Shown here piece by piece: positions 55,101 through 62,695 of a DNA stretch of 64,000 nucleotides (the stretch's first letter is position 1; every line of letters starts with the position of its first letter). The stretch is from the NCBI GenBank assembly GCA_902789395.1, contig CADANY010000008.1, forward strand, positions 1 to 64,000. The letters are read 5' to 3'. The notes under the pieces were generated by a model. The model had not been told where the DNA came from and made no database searches. It saw only the letters and a list, made by a program, of their open reading frames with translations. The stretch is from an uncultured Bacteroidia bacterium (lineage in GTDB: Bacteria; Bacteroidota; Bacteroidia; Bacteroidales; UBA932). The translations under genes and the position numbers were made by a program.

Positions 55101-55378
55101 AGGGCGCAGTCTTCAACGCTCCCAGCCGGGAGGCTATCTACAAGAGCATCATGCGCTGGGGCGTCGGGGTGGACTGGGAATACGATTATGAGGGATTCGT
55201 CAAGGCCGACGAGGCCGGAAGGAAACAGGCCGCCGAAGCATACGCGATGTATCCTCCGACCCGAAGTTATGTTGAACGCCGCGAAAACTTCGAACCCGGT
55301 CTTCCGCCGATCATGATTGAGGACTCCGTCCGGGAAATCCGTGTCACCAAAGATGGAAAAGTAACCTTAATACGATAA
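52169..55378 (+). CDS. Multidomain M64-family metallopeptidase lipoprotein (Big2, BACON, LRR)
   Basis: The 1069-residue lipoprotein (LFSC, Cys17) has modules in order: a Big2-like Ig domain (about 22-105); four BACON-like beta-sandwiches (about 115-200, 203-283, 288-374, 378-466); an acidic EF-hand-like stretch DRNGDKELSKREA (488-500); BspA-type LRR_5 repeats (about 515-700); and an M64 peptidase domain (about 705-1040) with the zinc site HEAGGH (882-887) and DEY (894-896). M64 includes Clostridium IgA protease. The adhesive modules suggest it binds mucin or host or dietary protein before cutting; the substrate is unknown. The central part uses more A/T-ending codons than its neighbours. Confidence 0.88.
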   Translation: MKRTLPVFLILSLLFSCEREPATVSVTGISVSPTQLTLILGNAGSLSANVFPSDATDKTVFWSSSDPSVASVSEGTVTALGEGSAEILAKTKDGGFQAACKVTVKSALKIDPGQNLQPVFDEKGGTASVSFVTTDPWTATLLGDKALDWLRIEPPSGNAGAGTVKFTVSENTGFEERSASVRIQCREVFETVVITQKQKDNLTVTASKIEVGAEGGMVNIEVKANVDYTYSVDGDWITPLTTRSYESRTLVFTVTRNETVRKREGTITFSGGGFSETVRIYQDGETPTILLSENSFTIHQLGGSFKVTVRSNVDFTVEMPVEAPWIKNITTRSLSSHSFRFEVEGNPGYYERSARILFTDKDNGLSEAVTVTQQPEEGFDLAEKEMTVSEKGGTFEIHCTSNINYRFSIEGDWIKESPDTRGQTVESAHRFLAEPLPDDEAYRMAWIVFSDERQGIYRSVAVIQSEDSPVIIDFKDPRVKERCIYNWDRNGDKELSKREASLVKDLNIWLPSTIQSFDELVYFTGIETIPPHFFERFSELTSISFPPGLHTIGKCAFRWCDKLAIPVFPDSLKEIGEQAFYQCSGFTGELILPPGLEILSGFNGCTGLTGVRFPEQLKIIGHGAFDDCSGLTTITLPESLKELGAFAFSGCSGLNKVILLGEIPPECDYYSFQGLNCLIYVPTGTARTYYDAPCWKPYRRIVTEEGHLPSEFYYASTDYSRDGEVLCLQKATKGNGINIVFLGDGYTDKDMAPGGEYETIMRRWMEQFFIYEPYKSFRDWFSVYTVKVVSKHEIFNSIYAERRLSRDFTEVDDLGNGISAFDSVIQEYADRAPVSSGQPRRVAVFHNSDESVGRSFCMMSSSGGFTAWVFNNIDARPTVLNHEAGGHGFGWLGDEYTEFERAPENPQESLERYYKWGKWGAFKNLDWRSDPGTVLWSRFLTDSRYAGEGLGVYEGGMRYSKGIYRPTINSLMASDYEKGAVFNAPSREAIYKSIMRWGVGVDWEYDYEGFVKADEAGRKQAAEAYAMYPPTRSYVERRENFEPGLPPIMIEDSVREIRVTKDGKVTLIR

Positions 55379-55384
55379 TACACC

Positions 55385-56992
55385 ATGAAAAAGTATCTGC
55401 TCATCGCCCTCGCCTGCTTCGCCCTTGCTATGCCGCAGACGATGAAAGCCCAGGATGAAACCCCGGACTACAGCAATTGCATCCTGACCCCGAAAGCGCC
55501 CTTGACCCCGCGGATCAACGGACCCAAGGTCTATGGCGCCCGCCCCGGTGCCGAATTCCTCTTCCGCATCCCGACAACCGGAGAGCGGCCGATACAATGG
55601 ACCGCGGAAGGGCTACCCAAGGGTCTGAAACTGAACCGGAACACCGGAATCATTACCGGAAAGGTCAAGAAAGCGGGAACCTATCACGTTGTTCTGAAGG
55701 CATCCAACGCCCTCGGCGAGACATCGCGCGAATTCAGGATCGTCATCGGCGACAAGATCGCCCTGACCCCGCCGATGGGATGGAACTCCTGGAACTGCTG
55801 GGGCAACTCCGTCAGCCAGGAAAAGGTCATGAGCTCCGCCAAGGCCCTGCTCGAGAAGGGTCTGGCCGATTACGGATGGGCCTACGTCAACATCGATGAC
55901 GGCTGGCAGGGACTCCGCGGCGGGAAGTACAATGCCATCCAGCCGAACAGCAAGTTCCCGGACATGAAGGGGCTCGCGGACTTCCTCCATGCGAACGGGC
56001 TCAAGCTCGGCATCTATTCCGGTCCGTGGTGTGGCACATACGCCGGCCATATCGGCTCCTCCTGCGACCGGGAAGACGGAACGTACAAGTGGGTCGAAGA
56101 AGGCATCGTCGACGAGTTTTACAAGGTCGACCGGAGCCGGATGAAACGGGATTCCGTCTGGCATTTCGGAACATACTCCTTCGCCAAGGCGGACGCCCGG
56201 CAATGGGCCGACTGGGGCGTCGATTATCTCAAGTACGACTGGAATCCGAACGATCCCTGGTGGCTCAAGGACATGCGCGCCGCCCTTCTTGAAACAGGTC
56301 GGGACATCGTATATTCAATCTCGAATTCATCGTCCGTCGTCATTGGTCCCGTTCTCCGGGACTATGCGGAATGCTGGCGTACGACCGGCGACATCCGGGA
56401 CAACTGGAAGAGCATGTCCGGAATCGGATTCGGCGGCCAGGACCGCTGGGCCGGTTTCAAGGCGCCCGGCAACTGGCCGGATGCGGATATGCTGGTCGTC
56501 GGGAAGGTCGGCTGGGGCCCCAAAACCCACTGGACCGCCCTCACTCCGGACGAACAGTTCACGCACATTACGCTCTGGTCCATCCTCTCCTCGCCGCTGC
56601 TGATCGGATGCGACCTCGCTGAGCTGGATGATTTTACCATCAGCCTGCTCTGCAACAGCGAAGTCATTGATATCAACCAGGATCCGCTCGGAATCCAGGG
56701 GGTCAAGCGGTACGGAGACGAAACGTACGCGACCTATATCAAGCCGCTTGAAGACGGGTCTGTCGCGGTCGCGATGTTCAATCTCTCGGACCAGCCGAAG
56801 ATGATCGGGTTCATTCCCCACGCCATCGGCCTGACCACCGATCAGTCCATCCGCGACCTCTGGCGCCAGAAAGACCTCGGCAAGGTCGGCCGGAAAGACC
56901 GCTGGGAGACAGAAGTCGCCCCGCACGGCGTTGTCTTCGTCAAGCTCTCCCCCGGGGTAACCGGTGAGAAACTACACGGCTTCTTCCGGTAA
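55385..56992 (+). CDS. GH27 alpha-galactosidase with amino-terminal Ig-like domain
   Basis: The 535-residue secreted enzyme has a signal peptide (about 1-23), a putative-Ig domain (about 45-122; EGLPKGLKLNRNTGIITGKV) and a GH27 barrel from LTPPMGWNSWNCWG (128-140). The nucleophile is Asp285 in YLKYDWN and the acid/base Asp336 in TTGDIRDNW. A beta domain closes the protein. It cleaves terminal alpha-galactose (or alpha-N-acetylgalactosamine) residues from glycans. It is encoded 6 bases after the M64 peptidase, consistent with joint attack on glycoproteins. It converges on the DUF2207 gene with one base between stops. Confidence 0.92.
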   Translation: MKKYLLIALACFALAMPQTMKAQDETPDYSNCILTPKAPLTPRINGPKVYGARPGAEFLFRIPTTGERPIQWTAEGLPKGLKLNRNTGIITGKVKKAGTYHVVLKASNALGETSREFRIVIGDKIALTPPMGWNSWNCWGNSVSQEKVMSSAKALLEKGLADYGWAYVNIDDGWQGLRGGKYNAIQPNSKFPDMKGLADFLHANGLKLGIYSGPWCGTYAGHIGSSCDREDGTYKWVEEGIVDEFYKVDRSRMKRDSVWHFGTYSFAKADARQWADWGVDYLKYDWNPNDPWWLKDMRAALLETGRDIVYSISNSSSVVIGPVLRDYAECWRTTGDIRDNWKSMSGIGFGGQDRWAGFKAPGNWPDADMLVVGKVGWGPKTHWTALTPDEQFTHITLWSILSSPLLIGCDLAELDDFTISLLCNSEVIDINQDPLGIQGVKRYGDETYATYIKPLEDGSVAVAMFNLSDQPKMIGFIPHAIGLTTDQSIRDLWRQKDLGKVGRKDRWETEVAPHGVVFVKLSPGVTGEKLHGFFR

Positions 56993-56993
56993 G

Positions 56994-58661
56994 CTAACGG
57001 CTGCCGCCGCCGAAGCCGCCGCCGGAGAATCCGCCACCGCCTCCGAAGGACATTCCTCCGCCTAAGCCTTTGATGCTGCCGGTCTGGTAACGCTGGACCG
57101 CCCGGTTGACGGCCGATGCCGACATGTTGTTGGTCATCCGGATCGTGCGCATCATGTACGGGATGTCCATGCCGACCGTCTGCTGGGCGTACTCCTTGAA
57201 TTCGGCCGGATAGAGTTTCTCGAACTGCGTTGCGACCTTATCGGCGATGCCGAAGAGCTGGGCAAAGACCAGATAGTCCTTCCAGAGCTTCACCTCTACG
57301 GCTCCCCGTTCTTTGGAAAGGGTAAAGTCATTGAGGAAGTTCTTGAACTCAATCACATGCCGCATTTCCCGGGCTCCTTCTTCTTTTGCCGAAGATCCGG
57401 AAAAGTAGCCTTTGGTATAGAGATAGTTCCGTCCGCGAGCCTTGGCCCTTTCCGGCCAGGCTGTAAACTTTCGGAAATTCTTCTCGGACCATTTTTCGAA
57501 TTCTCCTGACTCGAGGAGCAGGTTCTCGCCGCTGGCCTCACGGGCCATCTCGTAGAGGGCCCGTTCGACATCATCTTCAATTTCCGGCGAGTCGACGAAA
57601 GCCAGATTGACCCGCCTGGACTTCACGGGATCCGCTTCAACCCGGATAATCCCGTCCAGAATCCAGCGGAGGAAAAAGGCACCGATCAGATTCTGCGAAT
57701 TGGACGAAGCAATCCCGAAACGGGAACTGTTCTCCAGGACATAATCCGATGCAAAAAGATTCCCTTCCAGAGGTGCTTCGCGGTACCATTCCGTAATCTT
57801 ACGGGTTCCGAAAAGGGATTTCTTATACTTGCGGCCGGTAGCATGGGCGATGGCGACCCAAAGGATCAAAGCGCCTCCGGAAAGCATCAAGGCCAAGGCA
57901 AGCATCATAAACTCCTTGAAAGAATCGTCACCCTGCCCGTAAGAGCTGCCTTCAAAAGCCCGGTCGGCCATCTCGGTGAAAGACATATCACGGCTGAGGG
58001 AGGGCTCGAACTGCCCCTTCTCGAAAGCGACCATGGCGATCAGCTTGCTGTCATAGGAGAAAGGTTCCAGGGATTCGGCTACGATCTCCCCGTCGATGAC
58101 ATTGATATCCCCGGCACATCCGAAACCCCATACCTTGGTATTGTCCGTTGTCCACTCGGCCCCGCCCGTTGCGTTCCGGATCGTCAGTTTCACATGCTGG
58201 GGAGGTGCGGCTAGACCCGGATTGACGAACATGAAATTGAAAGCATCGGCATCGGAAAGAGCCTGGACCAGGCCTTTGACCGTAAAAGAGGCCGTCCAGA
58301 CATGATTTCCGAGACTTCCCTGCCCCCAGCAGAGTTCGACGGCATCGTTACGCTTGCGGACAATACCGCACCGCCCGGCCTTTTCTTCCAAGGTCCGCTG
58401 GATATCCCAGGTATCCCCCTCATAAAAGAAAGGCACTCCGTTCTCGGAAACGGAAAAATCGGTAATCTCCATCCTGCCGAGATTCTCCACGGGAACATAC
58501 CATTCGGTCCCGTCGGTGACGAGGACGTCCCAGACCTGGGTAATCTCGGCTGATCCGTCTTTCAGAAGGACCGCCTTGATATCCAAGTCACGAATCTGCT
58601 GGGCACCGGAAAGGGTCCCCAGCAGTAGGAAAAACGCAAAGGTTAACGCGCGCAAACGCAT
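56994..58661 (-). CDS. DUF2207 membrane protein (LemA partner)
   Basis: From the ATG at 58661 the product has 555 residues: a signal peptide (ending SGAQ), a long extracytoplasmic beta-rich domain (IKAVLLKDGSAEITQVWDV), and transmembrane segments near 270-295 (FMMLALALMLSGGALILWVAI). A cytoplasmic part is followed by a glycine/serine/phenylalanine tail (GGGGGFSGGGFGGGSR) characteristic of DUF2207 proteins. Such genes commonly follow lemA. The role is unknown but envelope-related. An upstream in-frame ATG at 58772 would overlap lemA by about 100 bases and is rejected. Confidence 0.85.
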   Translation of the reverse strand: MRLRALTFAFFLLLGTLSGAQQIRDLDIKAVLLKDGSAEITQVWDVLVTDGTEWYVPVENLGRMEITDFSVSENGVPFFYEGDTWDIQRTLEEKAGRCGIVRKRNDAVELCWGQGSLGNHVWTASFTVKGLVQALSDADAFNFMFVNPGLAAPPQHVKLTIRNATGGAEWTTDNTKVWGFGCAGDINVIDGEIVAESLEPFSYDSKLIAMVAFEKGQFEPSLSRDMSFTEMADRAFEGSSYGQGDDSFKEFMMLALALMLSGGALILWVAIAHATGRKYKKSLFGTRKITEWYREAPLEGNLFASDYVLENSSRFGIASSNSQNLIGAFFLRWILDGIIRVEADPVKSRRVNLAFVDSPEIEDDVERALYEMAREASGENLLLESGEFEKWSEKNFRKFTAWPERAKARGRNYLYTKGYFSGSSAKEEGAREMRHVIEFKNFLNDFTLSKERGAVEVKLWKDYLVFAQLFGIADKVATQFEKLYPAEFKEYAQQTVGMDIPYMMRTIRMTNNMSASAVNRAVQRYQTGSIKGLGGGMSFGGGGGFSGGGFGGGSR

Positions 58662-58674
58662 GGCGCTGAGCGTT

Positions 58675-59226
58675 TTAGATTTCGGGATATTCGGTCTTGC
58701 TGGTATCCTCGGCGAGATACTCGCGCTGCGGGAATCCAAGCAGGGAGGCAACCAGGCTGGCCGGGAAAACACGGACTTCGTTGTTGTACCGGGTCACGGT
58801 ATCGTTGAAGGTCATACGGCTGAGGCGAACATTCTCCTCATACCCCTTGATGCTCTGCATGGTCTCCTGATAGCTTGTATTGGCTTTTAATTCAGGATAC
58901 TGCTCCGCGACGGCAATGAGCCTGCTGAGGGCGCTGTTGAGGGCCGCTTCGTTAGCGTTGATTTCAGCGACTGTCGGTGCTGCGGAAGTCGTAATCTTGC
59001 GTGCCTCGATGACTTTCTGGAGCGTCTCGCTTTCATAGGAAGCATACTCGCGGGTCAGTTTGACGAGCGCTTTGATGGCGTCGTACCTGGTAACCTGCTG
59101 GACATTGATCTGCTTGAGGGCATTCTTGCAGAGCTCATCACTCCGGACAAGCTTGTTCTGGATCGAAATAACCCAAAGGACGAGCAGTACGACGACTGCA
59201 ATGATGATAATGGCAGTTGTTCCCAT
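58675..59226 (-). CDS. lemA: LemA family membrane protein
   Basis: The 183-residue protein has one amino-terminal membrane helix (AIIIIAVVVLLVLWVISIQN) and a helical bundle with the LemA pattern YNxxV (TRYNNEVRVFPASLVASLLGF). The family function is unresolved. It is the usual partner of the DUF2207 protein encoded 13 bases downstream and lies 2 bases after the secreted unknown gene. Confidence 0.92.
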   Translation of the reverse strand: MGTTAIIIIAVVVLLVLWVISIQNKLVRSDELCKNALKQINVQQVTRYDAIKALVKLTREYASYESETLQKVIEARKITTSAAPTVAEINANEAALNSALSRLIAVAEQYPELKANTSYQETMQSIKGYEENVRLSRMTFNDTVTRYNNEVRVFPASLVASLLGFPQREYLAEDTSKTEYPEI

Positions 59227-59228
59227 AA

Positions 59229-60092
59229 TTATTTGATTTTAAAACGATAAATTTTCGAATGTCTCGGCTTCTTCGGCGTATGGAACGCGACGTACAGCCA
59301 CTTCCCTTTGATATCGCAACCTTCCGGTTCTACTTCGAGATCGTTGACGTTCTTTGTCGCGATAATCCGTTTGGTATCGAGATCCACGATATGGATCAGC
59401 CGGTCGTGGGGCGGATAGCCGTCCGGGAGATAGGCATAACGCCCGCGGACATAGCTGCCCTGCCAGATATTGATTCCGCTTTCGATACGGGTCTCATCGA
59501 GAACGTCGGCATCCGTCAGGTGGACCTCCCCGTTCGCATCAGAATCGGACAGCCGGGGAAGGCGGAACTTTTTCAGCAGTTTGAAATCGCCGTTCCGTCC
59601 TCCGTAGGTATAAATGAATCCGTTTTTAACGTCAAGCGCCCAGTCAAAGGATCCCGGATAACCGGTCCCGTCAAAATAGATTTTCTGGACAATCTTGCTG
59701 CCGCTCAGGCTCAGATCGGTCACAAAACAGGCATGTCCTCCCCGGCACTCGGAAATATAGAGCAGGGGGAACATCGAATCCCGGGACCATTTTTCTTTCC
59801 CGAAAGCCGCATTGTTGCAATGGGATTCATTCCCTTCAAGCATATAATTCGCGACCAGGGCTTTCTTTTTCATGTCATAGATGCTGCACATACCCTTGTC
59901 GCGGACCAGTACGCAGTAGCGTCCATGGATAGCGAAACCCTGGGCGGAACCGCTCAATGCGACATCGGCCGGAGTCCAGTCATTGACGTCACAGATAAAT
60001 TCTCCCTCGAGCGAAGGATGATAGGTCTTTTGCGCCGAGAGCGCAGCGGGGATCCACACAGCAGCAAAAAGAAGAAGGAAAAGTCTTTTCAT
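59229..60092 (-). CDS. Secreted protein of unknown function, beta-propeller-like
   Basis: The 287-residue product has a signal peptide (MKRLFLLLFAAVW, then AALSAQ). Repeated short beta-strand blocks (CVLVRDKGMCSIYDMKKK, FIYTYGGRNGDFKLLKKF, RLIHIVDLDTKRIIATK) resemble blades of a propeller binding a small ligand or glycan. I do not recognise the family. A GTG at 60098 could also start the frame, but the ATG at 60092 gives the cleaner signal. The gene lies 16 bases after the GH20 gene and probably belongs to its operon. Confidence 0.65.
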   Translation of the reverse strand: MKRLFLLLFAAVWIPAALSAQKTYHPSLEGEFICDVNDWTPADVALSGSAQGFAIHGRYCVLVRDKGMCSIYDMKKKALVANYMLEGNESHCNNAAFGKEKWSRDSMFPLLYISECRGGHACFVTDLSLSGSKIVQKIYFDGTGYPGSFDWALDVKNGFIYTYGGRNGDFKLLKKFRLPRLSDSDANGEVHLTDADVLDETRIESGINIWQGSYVRGRYAYLPDGYPPHDRLIHIVDLDTKRIIATKNVNDLEVEPEGCDIKGKWLYVAFHTPKKPRHSKIYRFKIK

Positions 60093-60108
60093 ATCCACAA
60101 ATATAACA

Positions 60109-62088
60109 TTAATTCACGACAAATTCATCTATGAACAGAAAACCTTTCTCCCGGTATGCCTTCAGCCGCACGAAACGAGCATTCCCCTCAAGGACAATTC
60201 CAAAAGGAATGTACTGGGTTCCGCCGGAAGGCTGGGCTATGTCACGGGATACCGTACCGGCAAGACTGAAATGATCCCCGTCCTCCGAGAGCAGGATCTC
60301 AATCTTATCCGGAAGGAAAATATCCGCAACCCACTGCGTCAGGAAGGTCGCACCCGCATAATGGACCGGTTGCACCGATCCGAGATCGACCGTCACGTCA
60401 ATGTCACAGAGAAAGCCCTGCCAGTTCTCGCCCCGGAAGTTCCACCCTCCACAGACCGCATCCGTCAGGGCTCCGTCTCCGCCGGCCGCATAACTCTTAT
60501 GATAAGGAGATCCGTACCTGACCGGCCGGCCTTTGCTGAGAAAAGATTCCGGGAAATCTACCTTCCGGACTCCCCGTTCATGGGCAAGGTCGAAGGGATG
60601 ATACCCGCGGGCTGAAACCTGCTCATTCAGGCGCAGGGCGTTGGCCCGGAATCGGGCGGGGTCTTTTCTGGACATCGGGGTCCATCCGACCTCGGCCAGG
60701 GCATACGCCCTCGGATAAAGCATATATTCGAGGTGTTCGTCCGTGACAATGTATTCCGACCAGGAATTCCCTTGGACTCCAAGTAAGTGATGCTGAAGCG
60801 TTTCCGGAATCATATAACAAGGGTCGAAAGAATAGACCGTATCGACCGGGACATAGCTGCCGAACGACTCAGGCTCTTTGAAAGGAGCATCCTGATAACG
60901 GTCGAGATAACAGTATTTCTCCGGAGTCATAATGGCATCATGGCCCTCACTCACTGCCTGGATTCCTCCGGCAGTTCCCCGCCAGGACATGACGGTCGCA
61001 TTCGGGGCAAGGCCTCCCTGCAGGATCTCATCCCAGCCCAAAAGCCGCTTTCCCCGCGCCTCGAGCATCTTCTCTACCCGGCGTACAAGATAACTCTGGA
61101 GCTGATCGACATCCGCAAGTCCCTCCTCTTCCATCCGGTGGCGGCAGAGGGGGCAAAGCTTCCAAGCCCGCTTCCCGGCCTCGTCACCTCCGATATGGAT
61201 AAACTCCGATGGAAACAGGGAACAGACTTCGTCAAGGACCTTCTCCAGAAAGACATAGGTCGCCTCATTGCCCGGACACAGATCGTTCCGGTACTCCGGT
61301 TCTGTTCCGTCTTCGGTCCGGCAGAGCAGTTCCGGATAGACGGTCGTCACCTCGCTGCTGTGACCGGGCATCTCGATCTCCGGGATGACGGTAATATGGC
61401 AGGAATCGGCGACGGAGAGGATCCATTCAATATCTTTTCTCGTATAATAGCCTCCATACGCTCCGGGGGCACCTTCCTCCGAGAGCTTCTTGCCCCCTTT
61501 GCGCCACTGTGGCCATAGTATTTCCGGCCTCCACGCCGCCCGGGTGGTCAATTCCGGAAAGGCATCTATCTGCAGGCGCCAACCTTCCGAATCGGTCAGA
61601 TGCAGGTGCAGACGATTCATCTTCAACTCCGACATGAGGCGCATCTGCTTGGCGATGAACTCTTTTGTACGGAAATGACGGGAGACGTCAATATGCAGTC
61701 CCCGGTACGGGAAACGGGGATAGTCGATAATTTCACAACAGGACACCTCGGGATCCGCCTGCCGCATCTGGGACAGCGTCTGCAGGGCATAGAAAACACC
61801 CGTCTCCGTCAGGGCCTCGACTGTCGCGCCTTTCGGGGAGATAACAAGATGGTAGGCTTCATCCCGGGCAAAGGAGGGCAAGGTCGCCGCCAGGCGGCTG
61901 AAAGATTTCCCGCAAGGAATGACCTTCGGAACAAGACCGCCGGAAGGGACGGTCCCCTTGCCGAGGGTATACGAGACCGGGGCCGGAATGACGTTATCCG
62001 GGCCGGAGGCTGCCGAAAGGGTCACTCCGGCAAAAACGGCAAGCAGCAGAAAGGCTTTCCGTACCTTGTTATTCAATCCAGATTCCAT
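60109..62088 (-). CDS. GH20 beta-N-acetylhexosaminidase with carboxy-terminal F5/8-type domain
   Basis: The 659-residue secreted enzyme has a signal peptide (about 1-26), a GH20b domain (about 32-122) and a GH20 barrel (RFPYRGLHIDVSRHF, LHLHLTDSEGWRLQI, PEIEMPGHS) with the catalytic Asp302-Glu303 in HIGGDEAGK. A carboxy-terminal discoidin/CBM32-like sandwich (about 545-659, IDEFVV at the end) follows. It removes terminal GlcNAc or GalNAc from glycans by substrate-assisted catalysis. Its start overlaps the end of the Lrp gene by 20 bases. Confidence 0.92.
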   Translation of the reverse strand: MESGLNNKVRKAFLLLAVFAGVTLSAASGPDNVIPAPVSYTLGKGTVPSGGLVPKVIPCGKSFSRLAATLPSFARDEAYHLVISPKGATVEALTETGVFYALQTLSQMRQADPEVSCCEIIDYPRFPYRGLHIDVSRHFRTKEFIAKQMRLMSELKMNRLHLHLTDSEGWRLQIDAFPELTTRAAWRPEILWPQWRKGGKKLSEEGAPGAYGGYYTRKDIEWILSVADSCHITVIPEIEMPGHSSEVTTVYPELLCRTEDGTEPEYRNDLCPGNEATYVFLEKVLDEVCSLFPSEFIHIGGDEAGKRAWKLCPLCRHRMEEEGLADVDQLQSYLVRRVEKMLEARGKRLLGWDEILQGGLAPNATVMSWRGTAGGIQAVSEGHDAIMTPEKYCYLDRYQDAPFKEPESFGSYVPVDTVYSFDPCYMIPETLQHHLLGVQGNSWSEYIVTDEHLEYMLYPRAYALAEVGWTPMSRKDPARFRANALRLNEQVSARGYHPFDLAHERGVRKVDFPESFLSKGRPVRYGSPYHKSYAAGGDGALTDAVCGGWNFRGENWQGFLCDIDVTVDLGSVQPVHYAGATFLTQWVADIFLPDKIEILLSEDGDHFSLAGTVSRDIAQPSGGTQYIPFGIVLEGNARFVRLKAYREKGFLFIDEFVVN

Positions 62089-62548
62089 AGCCGTGCTTGA
62101 TTTCGTTCATGACGAAGGTCGACTGGATGCTGCCGATCGAATCGATCGTTCCAAGAACATTGATTATAAATTCATTGTACGTTTTCATATCCGGGGCCAT
62201 GATTTTCAGGAGGTAATCGAACTCCCCGGAGATGTTGTAACACTCGACAACCTGGGGGACATCCTTGATGACCGACGTGAAATCCTGTGCCACGTCACGG
62301 CTCATCTGCTTGAGCTTGACCATGCAGTAGACTTCAAATCCCTGATTCAGCTTTTCTGCATCGAGGACGGCGACATATTTTTTGATATACCCCTCTTTTT
62401 CAAGTCTTTTTAATCGCTCAAAGACCGGGGTAGTAGAAAGATTGACCTTGGCGGCCAGTTCTTTGGTGGTAATCCGCGCGTTCTCCTGAAGGGCTTTCAG
62501 GATCTTTAAATCGACCGGATCCAGCCTAACGTTACTCGACATCATCAT
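62069..62548 (-). CDS. Lrp/AsnC-family transcriptional regulator
   Basis: The 159-residue regulator has an amino-terminal helix-turn-helix (LDPVDLKILKALQENARITT, then VNLSTTPVFERLKRLE) and a carboxy-terminal RAM domain (EVYCMVKLKQMSRDVAQDFT, then YNISGEFDYLLKIMA) that senses an amino acid. It leads the GH20-LemA operon and is divergent from metX and the aspartokinase gene, so it may regulate methionine/threonine synthesis, itself, or both. Confidence 0.9.
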   Translation of the reverse strand: MMMSSNVRLDPVDLKILKALQENARITTKELAAKVNLSTTPVFERLKRLEKEGYIKKYVAVLDAEKLNQGFEVYCMVKLKQMSRDVAQDFTSVIKDVPQVVECYNISGEFDYLLKIMAPDMKTYNEFIINVLGTIDSIGSIQSTFVMNEIKHGYGIWIE

Positions 62549-62614
62549 CAGAATGTTTTTCCAAGAATCCCGTACGGGACGGCAATCCTTTATTATTTTT
62601 TTACATTTTCCCTA

Positions 62615-62645
62615 CAAAATTAGAAATATATTCCATTTTTTCAAT
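62615..62645 (-). promoter_or_regulatory. Promoter of the Lrp-family gene
   Basis: On the minus strand ATTG (62642-62645), 19 bases, then TAATTTTG (62615-62622). It implies a leader of about 60 bases. Its upstream element is back to back with that of metX (4 bases between). Confidence 0.65.
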
Positions 62646-62649
62646 AAAG

Positions 62650-62681
62650 TTTGAAAAATATTTCGCCACATTTTAACTTTG
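62650..62681 (+). promoter_or_regulatory. Consensus promoter of metX
   Basis: TTTG (62650-62653), 20 bases, then TAACTTTG (62674-62681). Transcription starts near 62688, leaving only about 8 bases before the ATG, so no riboswitch can precede metX. Confidence 0.75.
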
Positions 62682-62695
62682 CATAAATTTTCGCC

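Noticed and set aside
60098..60105. Promoter TATATTTG directly before the 60092 start
   Set aside because: It overlaps the possible GTG start and lies within a tight operon; A/T-rich sequence makes a chance match likely and no TTTG partner is visible.
62549..62695. SAM riboswitch upstream of metX
   Set aside because: The consensus promoter places the transcript start about 8 bases before the ATG, leaving no room for an aptamer.
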